Origin: Hymenobacter caeli | GTDB lineage: Bacteria; Bacteroidota; Bacteroidia; Cytophagales; Hymenobacteraceae | Length of the DNA: 64,000 nt | Reading direction: 5' to 3' | NCBI RefSeq assembly: GCF_013294115.1 | Contig: NZ_JABSNP010000002.1 | Span: 248,001 to 312,000, forward strand | Part shown: one piece after another, positions 1-9,328 of the stretch | Numbering within the stretch: the stretch's first letter is position 1 | Layout of the letters: every line of letters starts with the position of its first letter | Made by a program: the position numbers and the translations under genes | Notes under the pieces: model-generated | What the model was told of the DNA's origin: nothing | What the model saw: the letters and a program-made list of their open reading frames with translations, nothing else | Database searches by the model: none

Positions 1-680
1 GTGAGGGTGATGGTGGAGTAGCCCACTTCATCGTCGAGGGTTTTCAGGCGGCTTTCGGTGCTTTCGATTTCTTCGCGTACCCCGCCCATTTTCTCCTCGA
101 TTTCCAGCATGTCGCTCACCTTCCGGGCCTGGCCGAGCAGGGCCAGGCAGCGCTGCTCCACGGCCCGCTTAGTGCGCAGGCGGGCGGCCACATCGGCGCG
201 CTCGGCCGTTACGTCGTCGGTGGTCAGCTTTTTCTCTTCCACCGTGCCCAGCTGCGCCAGGGCCCCCAGGAGGCTCCCGAACCCCCCGGGCCGCACCCGG
301 ATGGTGGTTTCCTGCCGCCACTGGCCGTCTTCCCGCACTTCGGTGGCGGCGCTGGTGTAGCCCCCACTGCGGCGTACCAGGCTGTCGAGGCGGGCGCTGG
401 CCCGGGGCAGACTGGCCACTTTCAGCCGCAGCGCGGCGTGGTAGATGAGCAGGCGGGGCACGGCCGCCACCCGGGCCACCGCTGGTTTAGGCAGGGCCCC
501 CTGGTCGGGGGTGGCGATAACTTCCTGCTGGTCTTCATTTTTAGTTTCTTGGAGCGGCGGGGCCGCCAGCAGCAGCGGGGCCGGGGCCCGGGCCAAGCGG
601 TTTTCTTCCGGCTTGCGTTCCTGGCTGCACCCGCACAACAGCGCGGCCAGCCCCAGGGCAGCCCCCAAGGTGTTTTTCAT
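1..680 (-). CDS. DUF4349 domain lipoprotein, C-terminal part beyond the window
   Basis: An open frame runs on the minus strand from an ATG at 680 to the left edge, giving 226 residues with no stop. The N-terminus is a lipoprotein signal: a short basic start, a Leu/Ala-rich core and the lipobox Leu-Cys-Gly-Cys with the modified Cys at residue 18. A low-complexity Pro/Ala linker follows. Next comes a region typical of DUF4349, with a conserved 'GGY' after a helix, an 'RVRPGGF' strand and then a long charged coiled-coil stretch ending near 'DEVGYSTITL'. DUF4349 proteins are predicted to be envelope anchored, often with a C-terminal membrane segment, which here would lie outside the window. The biochemical role is unknown. 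It sits downstream of murA beyond a terminator, so it is probably transcribed on its own. Confidence 0.75.
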   Translation of the reverse strand, partial: MKNTLGAALGLAALLCGCSQERKPEENRLARAPAPLLLAAPPLQETKNEDQQEVIATPDQGALPKPAVARVAAVPRLLIYHAALRLKVASLPRASARLDSLVRRSGGYTSAATEVREDGQWRQETTIRVRPGGFGSLLGALAQLGTVEEKKLTTDDVTAERADVAARLRTKRAVEQRCLALLGQARKVSDMLEIEEKMGGVREEIESTESRLKTLDDEVGYSTITL

Positions 681-773
681 GTTCGTTCGACTGTAAGGTG
701 AAGCTGAAAATGGGAGGCTGCGCAGCCAGGCTTTTATGCCAACGAACCATTAGAGGTAACCCATATAGCCGCA

Positions 774-816
774 TAAAAAAACTCCCGGCCGAAAGGCCGG
801 AAGTTTTCGCTTTTTT
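774..816. terminator. Bidirectional Rho-independent terminator
   Basis: The stem at 781-804 pairs CCGGCC with GGCCGG around a GAAA loop. An A-run lies on the left and a T-rich run on the right, so it can work on both strands. It follows the murA stop and separates murA from the lipoprotein gene. Confidence 0.8.
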
Positions 817-828
817 AAACCGGGTTGA

Positions 829-2133
829 CTACATCCGCCGAATGTCGGCCCCCAACGCGTTGAGGCGCTGGTCGATGAACTGGTAGCCGCGGTCAATTTG
901 CTCCACGTTGAGGATGGTGCTGCTGCCCTCGGCGCTGAGCGCGGCGATGAGCAGGGCCACGCCGGCCCGGATGTCGGGCGAGGTCATGGTGATGCCGCGC
1001 AGGCGCGTGCGCTGGTCGAGGCCGATAACGGTGGCGCGGTGCGGGTCGCAGAGGATGATTTGGGCCCCCATGTCGATGAGCTTGTCCACGAAAAACAGGC
1101 GGCTCTCGAACATTTTTTGGTGAATGAGCACCGTGCCCTTGGCCTGGCAGGCCACCACCAGCACAATGCTGAGCAGGTCGGGCGTGAAGCCCGGCCACGT
1201 GTGGTCGCTGACGGTGAGGATGGAGCCGTCGAGGTAGGTATTGATTTCGTAGTGCGGCTGGGCCGGGATGTGGATGTCGTCGCCGCGGAACTCGATTTGG
1301 ATACCCAGCTTGCGGAACGTGTCCGGGATGAGGCCCAACTCGGGAATCTGGCAGTCCTTGATGGTGATTTCGGAGCCCGTCATGGCCGCCAGGCCAATGA
1401 AGGAGCCGATTTCAATCATGTCGGGCAGCATGCGGTGCTCGGTGCCGCCCAGGCTGTCCACCCCTTCAATGGTGAGCAGGTTGGAGCCAATGCCTTGGAT
1501 GTTCGCGCCCATGCGCACCAGCATGCGGCACAGCTGCTGCAAGTAGGGTTCGCAGGCGGCGTTGTAGATGGTGGTGGTGCCCTCGGCCAGCACGGCGGCC
1601 ATCACGATGTTGGCCGTGCCCGTTACCGAGGCCTCGTCGAGCAGCATGTGGGTGCCCTTGAGCTTGCCATCGGCCTTGATGCGGTAGAAATCGGTGCCCT
1701 CCAGGGTGAGCTGGCCGCCGAGCTTTTCGAGGCCCAAAAAGTGCGTGTCCATCGGCCGGCGGCCGATTTTGTCGCCGCCGGGCTTGGGTAGCTGGCAGCG
1801 GCCGTAGCGCCCAAGCATGGGCCCCAGAATCATTACCGAGCCGCGCAGGGCCCCGGCTTGCTTCACAAACTCGGGCGAATCCATGTAATCCAAGTGCACG
1901 TCTTCGGCCTGGAAGCGGTAGGTGTCGGTGGCCAGCTTGCCCACTTTCACGCCCATGTCGCGCAGCAGCTCGATGAGCTTGTTGACGTCGCGGATGTCGG
2001 GGATGTTGCTGATGGTGACCGGCTCATCGGTGAGCAGCACTGCGCAGAGGATTTGCAGGGCTTCGTTTTTGGCCCCTTGGGGCGTGATTTCGCCGCGGAG
2101 CGGCTGGCCACCGCGCACTTCAAATGCAGCCAT
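829..2133 (-). CDS. murA: UDP-N-acetylglucosamine 1-carboxyvinyltransferase with Asp in place of the catalytic Cys
   Basis: This is the enolpyruvyl transferase that adds phosphoenolpyruvate to UDP-GlcNAc, the first committed cytoplasmic step of peptidoglycan synthesis. At 434 residues it has the full family length. The substrate-contacting Lys22 of E. coli MurA is kept (Ala-Lys22-Asn). The active-site loop reads 'PGGDKIGRRPMD': residue 121 is Asp where E. coli has Cys115, the residue alkylated by fosfomycin. The codon at 1771-1773 is GAC on the coding strand. Asp at this position is known in mycobacterial, chlamydial and Borrelia MurA and is associated with fosfomycin insensitivity. The start ATG at 2133 fits the N-terminus of the family. 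A repeat-filled gap of about 120 bp separates it from the upstream DUF4290 gene. Confidence 0.95.
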   Translation of the reverse strand: MAAFEVRGGQPLRGEITPQGAKNEALQILCAVLLTDEPVTISNIPDIRDVNKLIELLRDMGVKVGKLATDTYRFQAEDVHLDYMDSPEFVKQAGALRGSVMILGPMLGRYGRCQLPKPGGDKIGRRPMDTHFLGLEKLGGQLTLEGTDFYRIKADGKLKGTHMLLDEASVTGTANIVMAAVLAEGTTTIYNAACEPYLQQLCRMLVRMGANIQGIGSNLLTIEGVDSLGGTEHRMLPDMIEIGSFIGLAAMTGSEITIKDCQIPELGLIPDTFRKLGIQIEFRGDDIHIPAQPHYEINTYLDGSILTVSDHTWPGFTPDLLSIVLVVACQAKGTVLIHQKMFESRLFFVDKLIDMGAQIILCDPHRATVIGLDQRTRLRGITMTSPDIRAGVALLIAALSAEGSSTILNVEQIDRGYQFIDQRLNALGADIRRM

Positions 2134-2142
2134 TGATTTTTG

Positions 2143-2246
2143 AGCTGTTGGCTAATAGCTGATGGCTACTGGCCTTTGGGAAAATAGAAGGAAAATGCCC
2201 GGTTGGGCTTGGCAAAACGCTAACAGCCATCAGCCACTAGCCGACC
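2143..2246. repeat. Imperfect inverted repeat, family H copy 1
   Basis: The left arm (about 2143-2171) and right arm (about 2218-2246) both contain the word GCTGATGGCT or its complement AGCCATCAGC. The arms fill the gap between the murA start and the DUF4290 stop. The same word appears at 3022-3058 and 44891-44978. Confidence 0.7.
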
Positions 2247-2254
2247 GCCAAAAA

Positions 2255-3016
2255 CTATTGGGGCGGCTGTTGGGGCTCCTGGCGGCCTTTTTTGCCGCCC
2301 TTCTTATTGCGTTTCTGGCCATTGCCGAAGCTATTGCTGCTGTTGCCGTAGCCGTTGCCGCTGGGGGGGCCAGTGCGGCGCGGTTGGTTGGGTTGGGCCA
2401 CGAAAGGCGCGCGACCATTACTGGCATTGCCGCCGGTGCCGGGGGCCACGCCGGGCCCCATCTCAAACAGGTCTTCCTGGTCCACCAGGGCCGGGTCCAG
2501 CTTCAGCTGGCCGTTCGACAGCTCGCTGAGGTGGCGGATGATGGTGGCGTCCTTGGCGTTCTCCTTGTTGTGCTGGCGGAACAGGAACTTCATTGTGCGC
2601 CCAATCTGGATGGCGGCCTGCTCGCGCTCGGCGGGGCTTTCCAGCGTCAGCGCCTTGGCGATGAGGGCCTCGATGGCGCGGCCGTAGGCGCGCAGGCGCG
2701 GCGGCTGGCGCGGGTAGGGCACGGGCTTGGGGCGCGTCACGCGCAGGCTCACCGGGCGCAGGGCCACGGGGGCCTCCAGCTCCATTTCCTCGCCCAGCAG
2801 GGCCGAGAGGTGGCTCCAGAGGCGGGTTTGGATGTCGGGCTGGTCGCGCAGGGCGGGCTTGAGGCGCAGGATGAGCTGCACGATTTGGGCGGCGCGGCGG
2901 GTGCGCTCGGCCACGTCCTCTACCTGGCGCAGGCCCTGGATGAGTTGGTAAGTGCTTTGCCCGTACTCGCGCACCAGCAGCTGCAAGTGGAAGGGCAGGG
3001 ATTGAAACTCGTTCAT
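2255..3016 (-). CDS. DUF4290 domain protein with a basic Gly/Asn/Gln-rich tail
   Basis: The protein has 253 residues. The first 175 or so match the Bacteroidota-specific DUF4290 family: helical, starting 'MNEFQSLPFHLQLLVREYG', with a later 'RLKPALRDQPD' segment. The last 75 residues are low complexity, rich in Gly, Asn, Pro and Gln, and end in a Lys/Arg-rich patch ('KRNKKGGKKGR'). Such a tail could contact nucleic acid, but that is inference. No catalytic motif or signal peptide is visible. The gene lies directly upstream of murA on the same strand, so co-transcription is possible. Function unknown. Confidence 0.75.
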   Translation of the reverse strand: MNEFQSLPFHLQLLVREYGQSTYQLIQGLRQVEDVAERTRRAAQIVQLILRLKPALRDQPDIQTRLWSHLSALLGEEMELEAPVALRPVSLRVTRPKPVPYPRQPPRLRAYGRAIEALIAKALTLESPAEREQAAIQIGRTMKFLFRQHNKENAKDATIIRHLSELSNGQLKLDPALVDQEDLFEMGPGVAPGTGGNASNGRAPFVAQPNQPRRTGPPSGNGYGNSSNSFGNGQKRNKKGGKKGRQEPQQPPQ

Positions 3017-3021
3017 GAGGG

Positions 3022-3058
3022 ATAAGCTGTTAGCTATTAGCTGCTAGCCATTAGCTTT
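3022..3058. repeat. Single arm of repeat family H, copy 2
   Basis: AAGCTGTTAGCTATTAGCTG and the bases after it repeat the words of copies 1 and 3. It begins 6 bases upstream of the DUF4290 start and has no matching second arm close by. Confidence 0.6.
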
Positions 3059-3164
3059 TGTCTTGGTATGTAATAAGTTGCTGGGGGAAGCAACGTCAAT
3101 GCAATTTCGCTTGACCGTTTAGTGTAAGAGAAGCAGGTGGCGAGCAGCGAAACAGGCCCCGCTG

Positions 3165-3300
3165 ACGGCTAGCAGGCCTAAAGGTAAGCGCCGGCTTTGT
3201 AGAACGGAGTGGCGCTCCTTTTCGGATAAAATCCCCTGGTGAAAGGCGGTTCCAAGCTGGCTGGGGGCCCGTTCTGACCGCAACGGAGTGCCACTCCGTT
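3165..3300. repeat. Repeat element with two copies of AACGGAGTGGC-type palindrome
   Basis: A perfect 19-bp palindrome (AACGGAGTG, C, CACTCCGTT) at 3282-3300 directly abuts the pcrA stop codon. A degenerate copy lies at 3203-3221. The stretch between them and back to about 3165 holds no gene. There is no T-run, so it is not a classical terminator. Confidence 0.6.
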
Positions 3301-5556
<2,256 letters not shown>

Positions 5557-5575
5557 CAAGTCAGAATAGGAGGCG

Positions 5576-5583
5576 CAAAGGTA
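5576..5583 (-). promoter_or_regulatory. Bacteroidota -7 element for pcrA
   Basis: TACCTTTG on the minus strand, ending 19 bases before the pcrA ATG. It matches the phylum consensus TAnnTTTG. No clear -33 TTTG is visible. Confidence 0.55.
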
Positions 5584-5603
5584 AGGCCGGGCCCGCCGGG
5601 GCC

Positions 5604-5918
5604 CTATTCGATGTGCAGCGTAACGCGCCGCCCCAGGCCCTGCTGCACAATGCGGCGCAGGGTGGCCAGGTTGATGTCGGAATGGCCGTTCTCGATGCGC
5701 GAGATATAGCTCTTCTTGGTGCCGGTCTTGTCGGCCAGCTGCTGCTGGGTCAGCTTGGCCTGGCGGCGGGCCTCCTTCAGCATTTCGCCGGTGCGAAAGG
5801 CATCGGCCTTGGCCTCGAACGCTTCGCGGACGGGGCTGCCCACGGGGCCATACTCCGCGTTCAGCAAGTCATCGAAATTATGAATGTTCTCGAACGAAGT
5901 GATAGGTAGTCGGCTCAT
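5604..5918 (-). CDS. XRE-family antitoxin (HigA-like)
   Basis: The protein has 104 residues with a helix-turn-helix of the Cro/C1 type in its second half. 'LTQQQLADKTGTKKSYISRIENG' carries the typical Gln-Leu-Ala and Ser-x-Ile-Glu-Asn-Gly positions. The N-terminal half is acidic and helical and is the probable toxin-binding part. The gene overlaps the upstream toxin gene by 4 bases (ATGA), the toxin-first order of HigBA systems. It should neutralise the toxin and repress the shared promoter. Partner specificity is inferred from the overlap. Confidence 0.85.
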   Translation of the reverse strand: MSRLPITSFENIHNFDDLLNAEYGPVGSPVREAFEAKADAFRTGEMLKEARRQAKLTQQQLADKTGTKKSYISRIENGHSDINLATLRRIVQQGLGRRVTLHIE

Positions 5919-6262
5919 GGGTGCGAACGTGATTTTTGCTGGAAATACTCAGCCTTCAAGCGCAAGGCCCGCTCCAATTCAGTGCGGGGCGTTTGGGGGG
6001 TCTTTTTTTGAAAAGCGTTGGCAACCACCACCAAGCTGCCCGCATCGAAAAAACAGAAAATTCGGTAGATGGAGTTGCTGACCTCCACCCGTATTTCGTA
6101 GAGCCCGTCGGTGCCGGTCAGGTGCTTGAAGAACTTCTCGGGCACCCGCGGCTCGGTGCGCACTAGGTTGAAAACGTACTGAATCTTGGTGCGAACATTG
6201 ACGGGTTGTTTAAGATAAAATTCCTGAAAATGTGAGCCGAAGAATTCAATCTGCCTAACCAT
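5915..6262 (-). CDS. HigB/RelE-superfamily toxin (Gp49-like)
   Basis: A predicted ribosome-dependent mRNA interferase. The motif order is typical of the Gp49/HigB group: 'LTGTDGLYEIRV', 'YRIFCFF', 'VVVANAFQKKTPQTP' and a closing 'ELERALRLKAEY'. I place the start at the ATG at 6262 (MVRQIEFFG), giving 115 residues. That is the family length, and the segment upstream of it looks unlike the family. The promoter word TACCTTTG ends only 3 bases before this ATG, so the transcript would be leaderless or nearly so. The pair diverges from the DUF3109 gene. An alternative in-frame ATG at 6304 would add 14 residues and contain the promoter. Confidence 0.85.
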   Translation of the reverse strand: MVRQIEFFGSHFQEFYLKQPVNVRTKIQYVFNLVRTEPRVPEKFFKHLTGTDGLYEIRVEVSNSIYRIFCFFDAGSLVVVANAFQKKTPQTPRTELERALRLKAEYFQQKSRSHP

Positions 6263-6265
6263 ACC

Positions 6266-6273
6266 CAAAGGTA
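6266..6273 (-). promoter_or_regulatory. -7 element directly before the toxin start
   Basis: TACCTTTG on the minus strand lies three bases before the toxin ATG. With a usual TSS 4-7 bases downstream, the mRNA would begin at the start codon. Confidence 0.55.
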
Positions 6274-6324
6274 ACCAAAAAGTGAACACGCCCACGGGCC
6301 CCAAGTTCCCCGCTGGCCGGCCGG

Positions 6325-6332
6325 TATCTTTG
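6325..6332 (+). promoter_or_regulatory. -7 element directly before the DUF3109 start
   Basis: TATCTTTG ends four bases before the ATG at 6337, again predicting a leaderless mRNA. It faces away from the toxin promoter, about 51 bp apart. Confidence 0.6.
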
Positions 6333-6336
6333 CAGT

Positions 6337-6912
6337 ATGATAATTATCCAGCAAACGGTCATTTCCGACGACCTCGCCGACAACTTTTTCGTCTGCAACC
6401 TGGAGGCGTGCAAGGGCGCCTGCTGCGTGGAAGGCGACCTGGGGGCCCCTCTGGAGGAGGCCGAGCTAAAGATTCTGGAAACGGAATACGAAAACATCAA
6501 GCCCTTTCTCACCGATGCCGGCCGCCAGGCCATTGCCGAGCAGGGCCTGTACATCAAGGATTGGGAGGACGACTACAGCACAACCACGATTGGCGACCGA
6601 GAGTGCGCTTACGCGCTCTACGACGGCAAAGGCATCCTGAAATGCGGCATCGAAGAAGCCTATCTGGCCGGGGCTACCACCTTCAAAAAGCCCATCAGCT
6701 GCCACCTGTACCCAATCCGCATCACGAAGTACGAAGAGTTTGAGGCCCTGAACTACGACCGCTGGAGCATCTGCTCACCGGCCTGCTCGTACGGCGCTAA
6801 CCTGGGCGTGCGGGTGTACCAGTTCCTGAAAGACCCGCTGATTCGCAAGTACGGCGAGGCGTGGTATAATGAATTGGACAGGGAAGTGGAGAGCCAGTTG
6901 GGGGCCAAGTAG
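6337..6912 (+). CDS. DUF3109 family cysteine-rich protein
   Basis: A 191-residue soluble protein with a Cys cluster at C20, C25, C29 and C30 ('[11 protein letters not shown]') and more Cys in '[20 protein letters not shown]', 'SCHLYPIRI' and 'WSICSPAC'. This is the hallmark of DUF3109, which resembles the YkgJ-type CxxxCxxC metal-cluster proteins. Binding of iron, zinc or an Fe-S cluster is therefore likely but not shown. The start fits the family N-terminus and the promoter just before it. It is transcribed away from the toxin-antitoxin pair. Function unknown. Confidence 0.85.
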   Translation: MIIIQQTVISDDLADNFFVCNLEACKGACCVEGDLGAPLEEAELKILETEYENIKPFLTDAGRQAIAEQGLYIKDWEDDYSTTTIGDRECAYALYDGKGILKCGIEEAYLAGATTFKKPISCHLYPIRITKYEEFEALNYDRWSICSPACSYGANLGVRVYQFLKDPLIRKYGEAWYNELDREVESQLGAK

Positions 6913-6955
6913 GGAAGCTTAGTTTCACCAACAGTACCTTAAAGCTATTCTGTCT

Positions 6956-7447
6956 ATGGAAGATTTCTTTTTAAGCCAGATAATTACATCAAAAGAAGTT
7001 CAAGCAGCTTTAGAGTTGGCGATGCCGTCTTTGAAAGCAGTTGAATGTAAAATATCAAAAGGAGAAGACTATCCAACACACTTTGATATTGATTCCAATA
7101 CGCATATTCTTTATGAAATAGAAACAGAATCAGATAGTATCCCGCTGTTTACAAGCCGCTTAAGGCTGTATAATACACCCAGTGCAAATTGCGACGAGCG
7201 GCAATTATGGTTAGCACAAATGCTGTCGAGCAAATACCAGATAAATGTGTTAGTCACTTTCACGCATCCTGATAATCCGACAAACCCATTTTATAATATT
7301 GTATTTCAGGATGGCCAGAGCTATTTAGCTGATGATGTTGAGACGGAGTTTGGGTGTTTAGATACTAAACCGGTGCGTGTAATAGGACCATATTCTTTGC
7401 CTGTGTACAATTTTGATTCATTTGGGAAATTTATAGGTGCTTCGTAG
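6956..7447 (+). CDS. AT-rich orphan protein, possible acquired gene
   Basis: I do not recognise this 163-residue protein. It has no signal peptide or membrane segment. It is acidic, with alternating predicted helices and strands ('LYEIETESDSIPLFTSRLRLY', 'NVLVTFTHP', 'FYNIVFQDGQSYL'). The gene is visibly AT-rich, with many codons ending in A or T, in a window that is otherwise about two-thirds G+C, so recent transfer is likely. It starts 43 bases after the DUF3109 stop. A size near 160 residues, acidity and low GC are features shared with many immunity proteins of polymorphic toxins, but no toxin gene is nearby, so this is only a guess. Confidence 0.7.
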   Translation: MEDFFLSQIITSKEVQAALELAMPSLKAVECKISKGEDYPTHFDIDSNTHILYEIETESDSIPLFTSRLRLYNTPSANCDERQLWLAQMLSSKYQINVLVTFTHPDNPTNPFYNIVFQDGQSYLADDVETEFGCLDTKPVRVIGPYSLPVYNFDSFGKFIGAS

Positions 7448-7463
7448 ATAAGTGGTGGCATTA

Positions 7464-7543
7464 AACATCTCTCCAGCCGAATGAACCAAACAATTGGGTT
7501 ACCCAGCGGGAGAGATGCTTCACTTCGTTCAGCATGACGGCCT
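7464..7543. repeat. Dispersed palindrome family A, copy 1 (degenerate left arm)
   Basis: The right arm at 7505-7540 (GCGGGAGAGATGCTTCAC and onward to AGCATGACGG) is intact. The left arm keeps only the inner part, ACATCTCTCC. It lies between convergent genes. Other copies are at 28585, 58255 and 60907. Confidence 0.8.
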
Positions 7544-7564
7544 GACGGAAAATTCAACCAACCC

Positions 7565-9082
7565 CTACACTGGCACCACGTGCAGCACGTTCTGGCTGCG
7601 CTGGCGGACGGCGGCGCACAGGGCGGGGTTGTCGGCCAGCTTCTGGCCGAAGGAAGGCACGAGCTGGCGGAATTTGGCCTGCCATTCGGGCGTGGCGGCC
7701 TGCTCGGGGAAGCAGCGCTGCACGAGGTCGAGCATGATGGCCACGGCGGTGCTGGCCCCGGGCGAGGCCCCCAGCAGGGCGGCGATGGAACCGTCGGCGG
7801 CCGTCACCACTTCGGTGCCGAACTCCAGCACGCCGCCTTGCTTCTTGTCCTTTTTGATGACCTGTACGCGCTGGCCGGCTACGGCGAGCTGCCAGTCGGC
7901 GGGGTTGGCTTCGGGGTAGTACTCGCGCAGGGCGGCGATGCGCTCGGTGGGCGTGAGCAGCACCTGGCCGATGAGGTACTTGGTGAGGCCCAGGTTGCGG
8001 GCCCCGGCGTAGAGCAGCGGCCGGATGTTGCCCAGCTCAATGGAGCGGAACAAGTCGGTGTAGGAGCCTTTCTTGAGAAACTTGGTGCTGAAGCCGGCGT
8101 AGGGCCCAAACAGCAGCTCCTGGCGGCCGTTGATTTGGCGGGTGTCGAGGTGGGGCATGCTCATGGGCGGCGAGCCCACGGCGGGCTTGCCGTACACCTT
8201 GGCGTCGTGGCGGGCCACCACTTCGGGGTTCACGCACTTGAGCCACTGGCCGCTGACGGGGAAGCCACCGTAGCCGTTGGCCTCCGGGATGCCCGATTTT
8301 TCGAGCAAAGGCAGCGAGCCGCCGCCGGCCCCGATGAACACGAACCGGGCCCGCACCGTGCGCTTGGTGGCGGCTTTCAAGTCCTTCACCTTCAAGCGCC
8401 ACGTCTGGCCGTCGTCGCGGCGCTTGATGCCGCTTACCTCCTGGCCCGGGGTAAACTTCACGCCCGGCAGGCCCTGCAGGTGCTCGAACAGCGTGCGGGT
8501 GAGGGAGCCGAAGTTCACGTCGGTGCCGATGGCCATGCGGGTGGCGGCCACGGGCTGGGCCGGGTCGCGGCCGTCCATCACCAGCGGAATCCACTCGGCG
8601 ATTTTCGCCGGGTCGGTGCTGAACTCCATGCCCTGGAACAGGGGCGAGTGCAGCAGCGCGGCGTGGCGCTTGCGCAGGTACTCCACGTTGGCCGCGCCCC
8701 ACACAAAGCTCATGTGCGGAATGGCGTGGATGAACGCATCGGGGTCGGGCAGGGTACCGTTCTCCACCAGTGAGGCCCAGAACTGCTTGCTCAGCTCGAA
8801 CTGCTCGGCGATTTTATCGGCCTTGGAAATGTCGATGCTGCCGTCGGGGCGCTCGGGGGTGTAGTTCAACTCGCAGAAGGCCGAGTGGCCGGTGCCGGCG
8901 TTGTTCCAGGCGTCGGAGCTTTCGGCGGCCACCTCGTCGAGGCGCTCGATGATTTCGACGGTGAGGTTGGGTTGCAGCTGTTTCAGCAACGTGCCCAGCG
9001 TGGCGCTCATGATGCCGGCGCCGATGAGCACGACGTCGGTCAGGGCTTTAGGAGGAGAGGGAGCGGCGGAGTCGGGTGCCAT
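7565..9082 (-). CDS. mqo: Malate:quinone oxidoreductase
   Basis: A membrane-associated FAD enzyme that oxidises malate to oxaloacetate and passes electrons to quinone, replacing or backing up malate dehydrogenase in the TCA cycle. It has 505 residues, the full family length. The FAD-binding 'VVLIGAGIMSATLGTLL' lies near the N-terminus. Family blocks such as 'SSDAWNNAGTGHSAFCELNYTPE', 'IGAGGGSLPLL', 'GGFPVSGQWL' and 'FGPYAGFSTKFLKKGS' follow. The ATG at 9082 is 8 bases from repeat family I. A TAATTTTG word at 9237-9244 could be its promoter. It diverges from ansA. The citrate synthase gene of the same cycle is at 41355. Confidence 0.96.
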   Translation of the reverse strand: MAPDSAAPSPPKALTDVVLIGAGIMSATLGTLLKQLQPNLTVEIIERLDEVAAESSDAWNNAGTGHSAFCELNYTPERPDGSIDISKADKIAEQFELSKQFWASLVENGTLPDPDAFIHAIPHMSFVWGAANVEYLRKRHAALLHSPLFQGMEFSTDPAKIAEWIPLVMDGRDPAQPVAATRMAIGTDVNFGSLTRTLFEHLQGLPGVKFTPGQEVSGIKRRDDGQTWRLKVKDLKAATKRTVRARFVFIGAGGGSLPLLEKSGIPEANGYGGFPVSGQWLKCVNPEVVARHDAKVYGKPAVGSPPMSMPHLDTRQINGRQELLFGPYAGFSTKFLKKGSYTDLFRSIELGNIRPLLYAGARNLGLTKYLIGQVLLTPTERIAALREYYPEANPADWQLAVAGQRVQVIKKDKKQGGVLEFGTEVVTAADGSIAALLGASPGASTAVAIMLDLVQRCFPEQAATPEWQAKFRQLVPSFGQKLADNPALCAAVRQRSQNVLHVVPV

Positions 9083-9236
9083 AATAAAGCAGTGGCAGTT
9101 AGCAGTGAACAGTTAATAACAAGCCGGCCGGCCATCGAATGGGTCCGCGGGCTTTTTTCGGTTGCGGCCGTCCGGCGGGGTGGCCCGCGGCCGAGGGCTT
9201 AATACGGCTCCCGGCCGCGTGGGGCCGTTGAAAACA

Positions 9237-9244
9237 CAAAATTA
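9237..9244 (-). promoter_or_regulatory. Possible -7 element for mqo
   Basis: TAATTTTG on the minus strand, about 155 bases upstream of the mqo start, which implies a long leader. Confidence 0.4.
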
Positions 9245-9276
9245 CGGCCCCAGCCGCTCCACTACCGGCCCCGCCC

Positions 9277-9284
9277 TACCTTTC
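9277..9284 (+). promoter_or_regulatory. Possible -7 element for ansA
   Basis: TACCTTTC, one mismatch from TAnnTTTG, lies 44 bases before the ansA ATG. Confidence 0.4.
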
Positions 9285-9328
9285 GGCCTTCTGCCAACCG
9301 TTCATTGCTAATTGCCCACTGCCCCCTG

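Larger units (their letters stand above)
9088..9328. repeat. Inverted pair of family I arms flanking a divergent promoter region
   Basis: The left arm at 9088-9120 (GCAGTTAGCAGTGAACAGTT) and right arm at 9291-9325 are inverted, imperfect matches. Each ends next to a start codon, mqo on one side and ansA on the other. Promoter words for both genes lie between them (9237-9244 minus, 9277-9284 plus). Confidence 0.65.

Noticed and set aside
3282..3300. Terminator of pcrA
   Set aside because: The palindrome directly behind the stop lacks a T-run and is repeated in degenerate form 80 bases away, so it is listed as a repeat instead.
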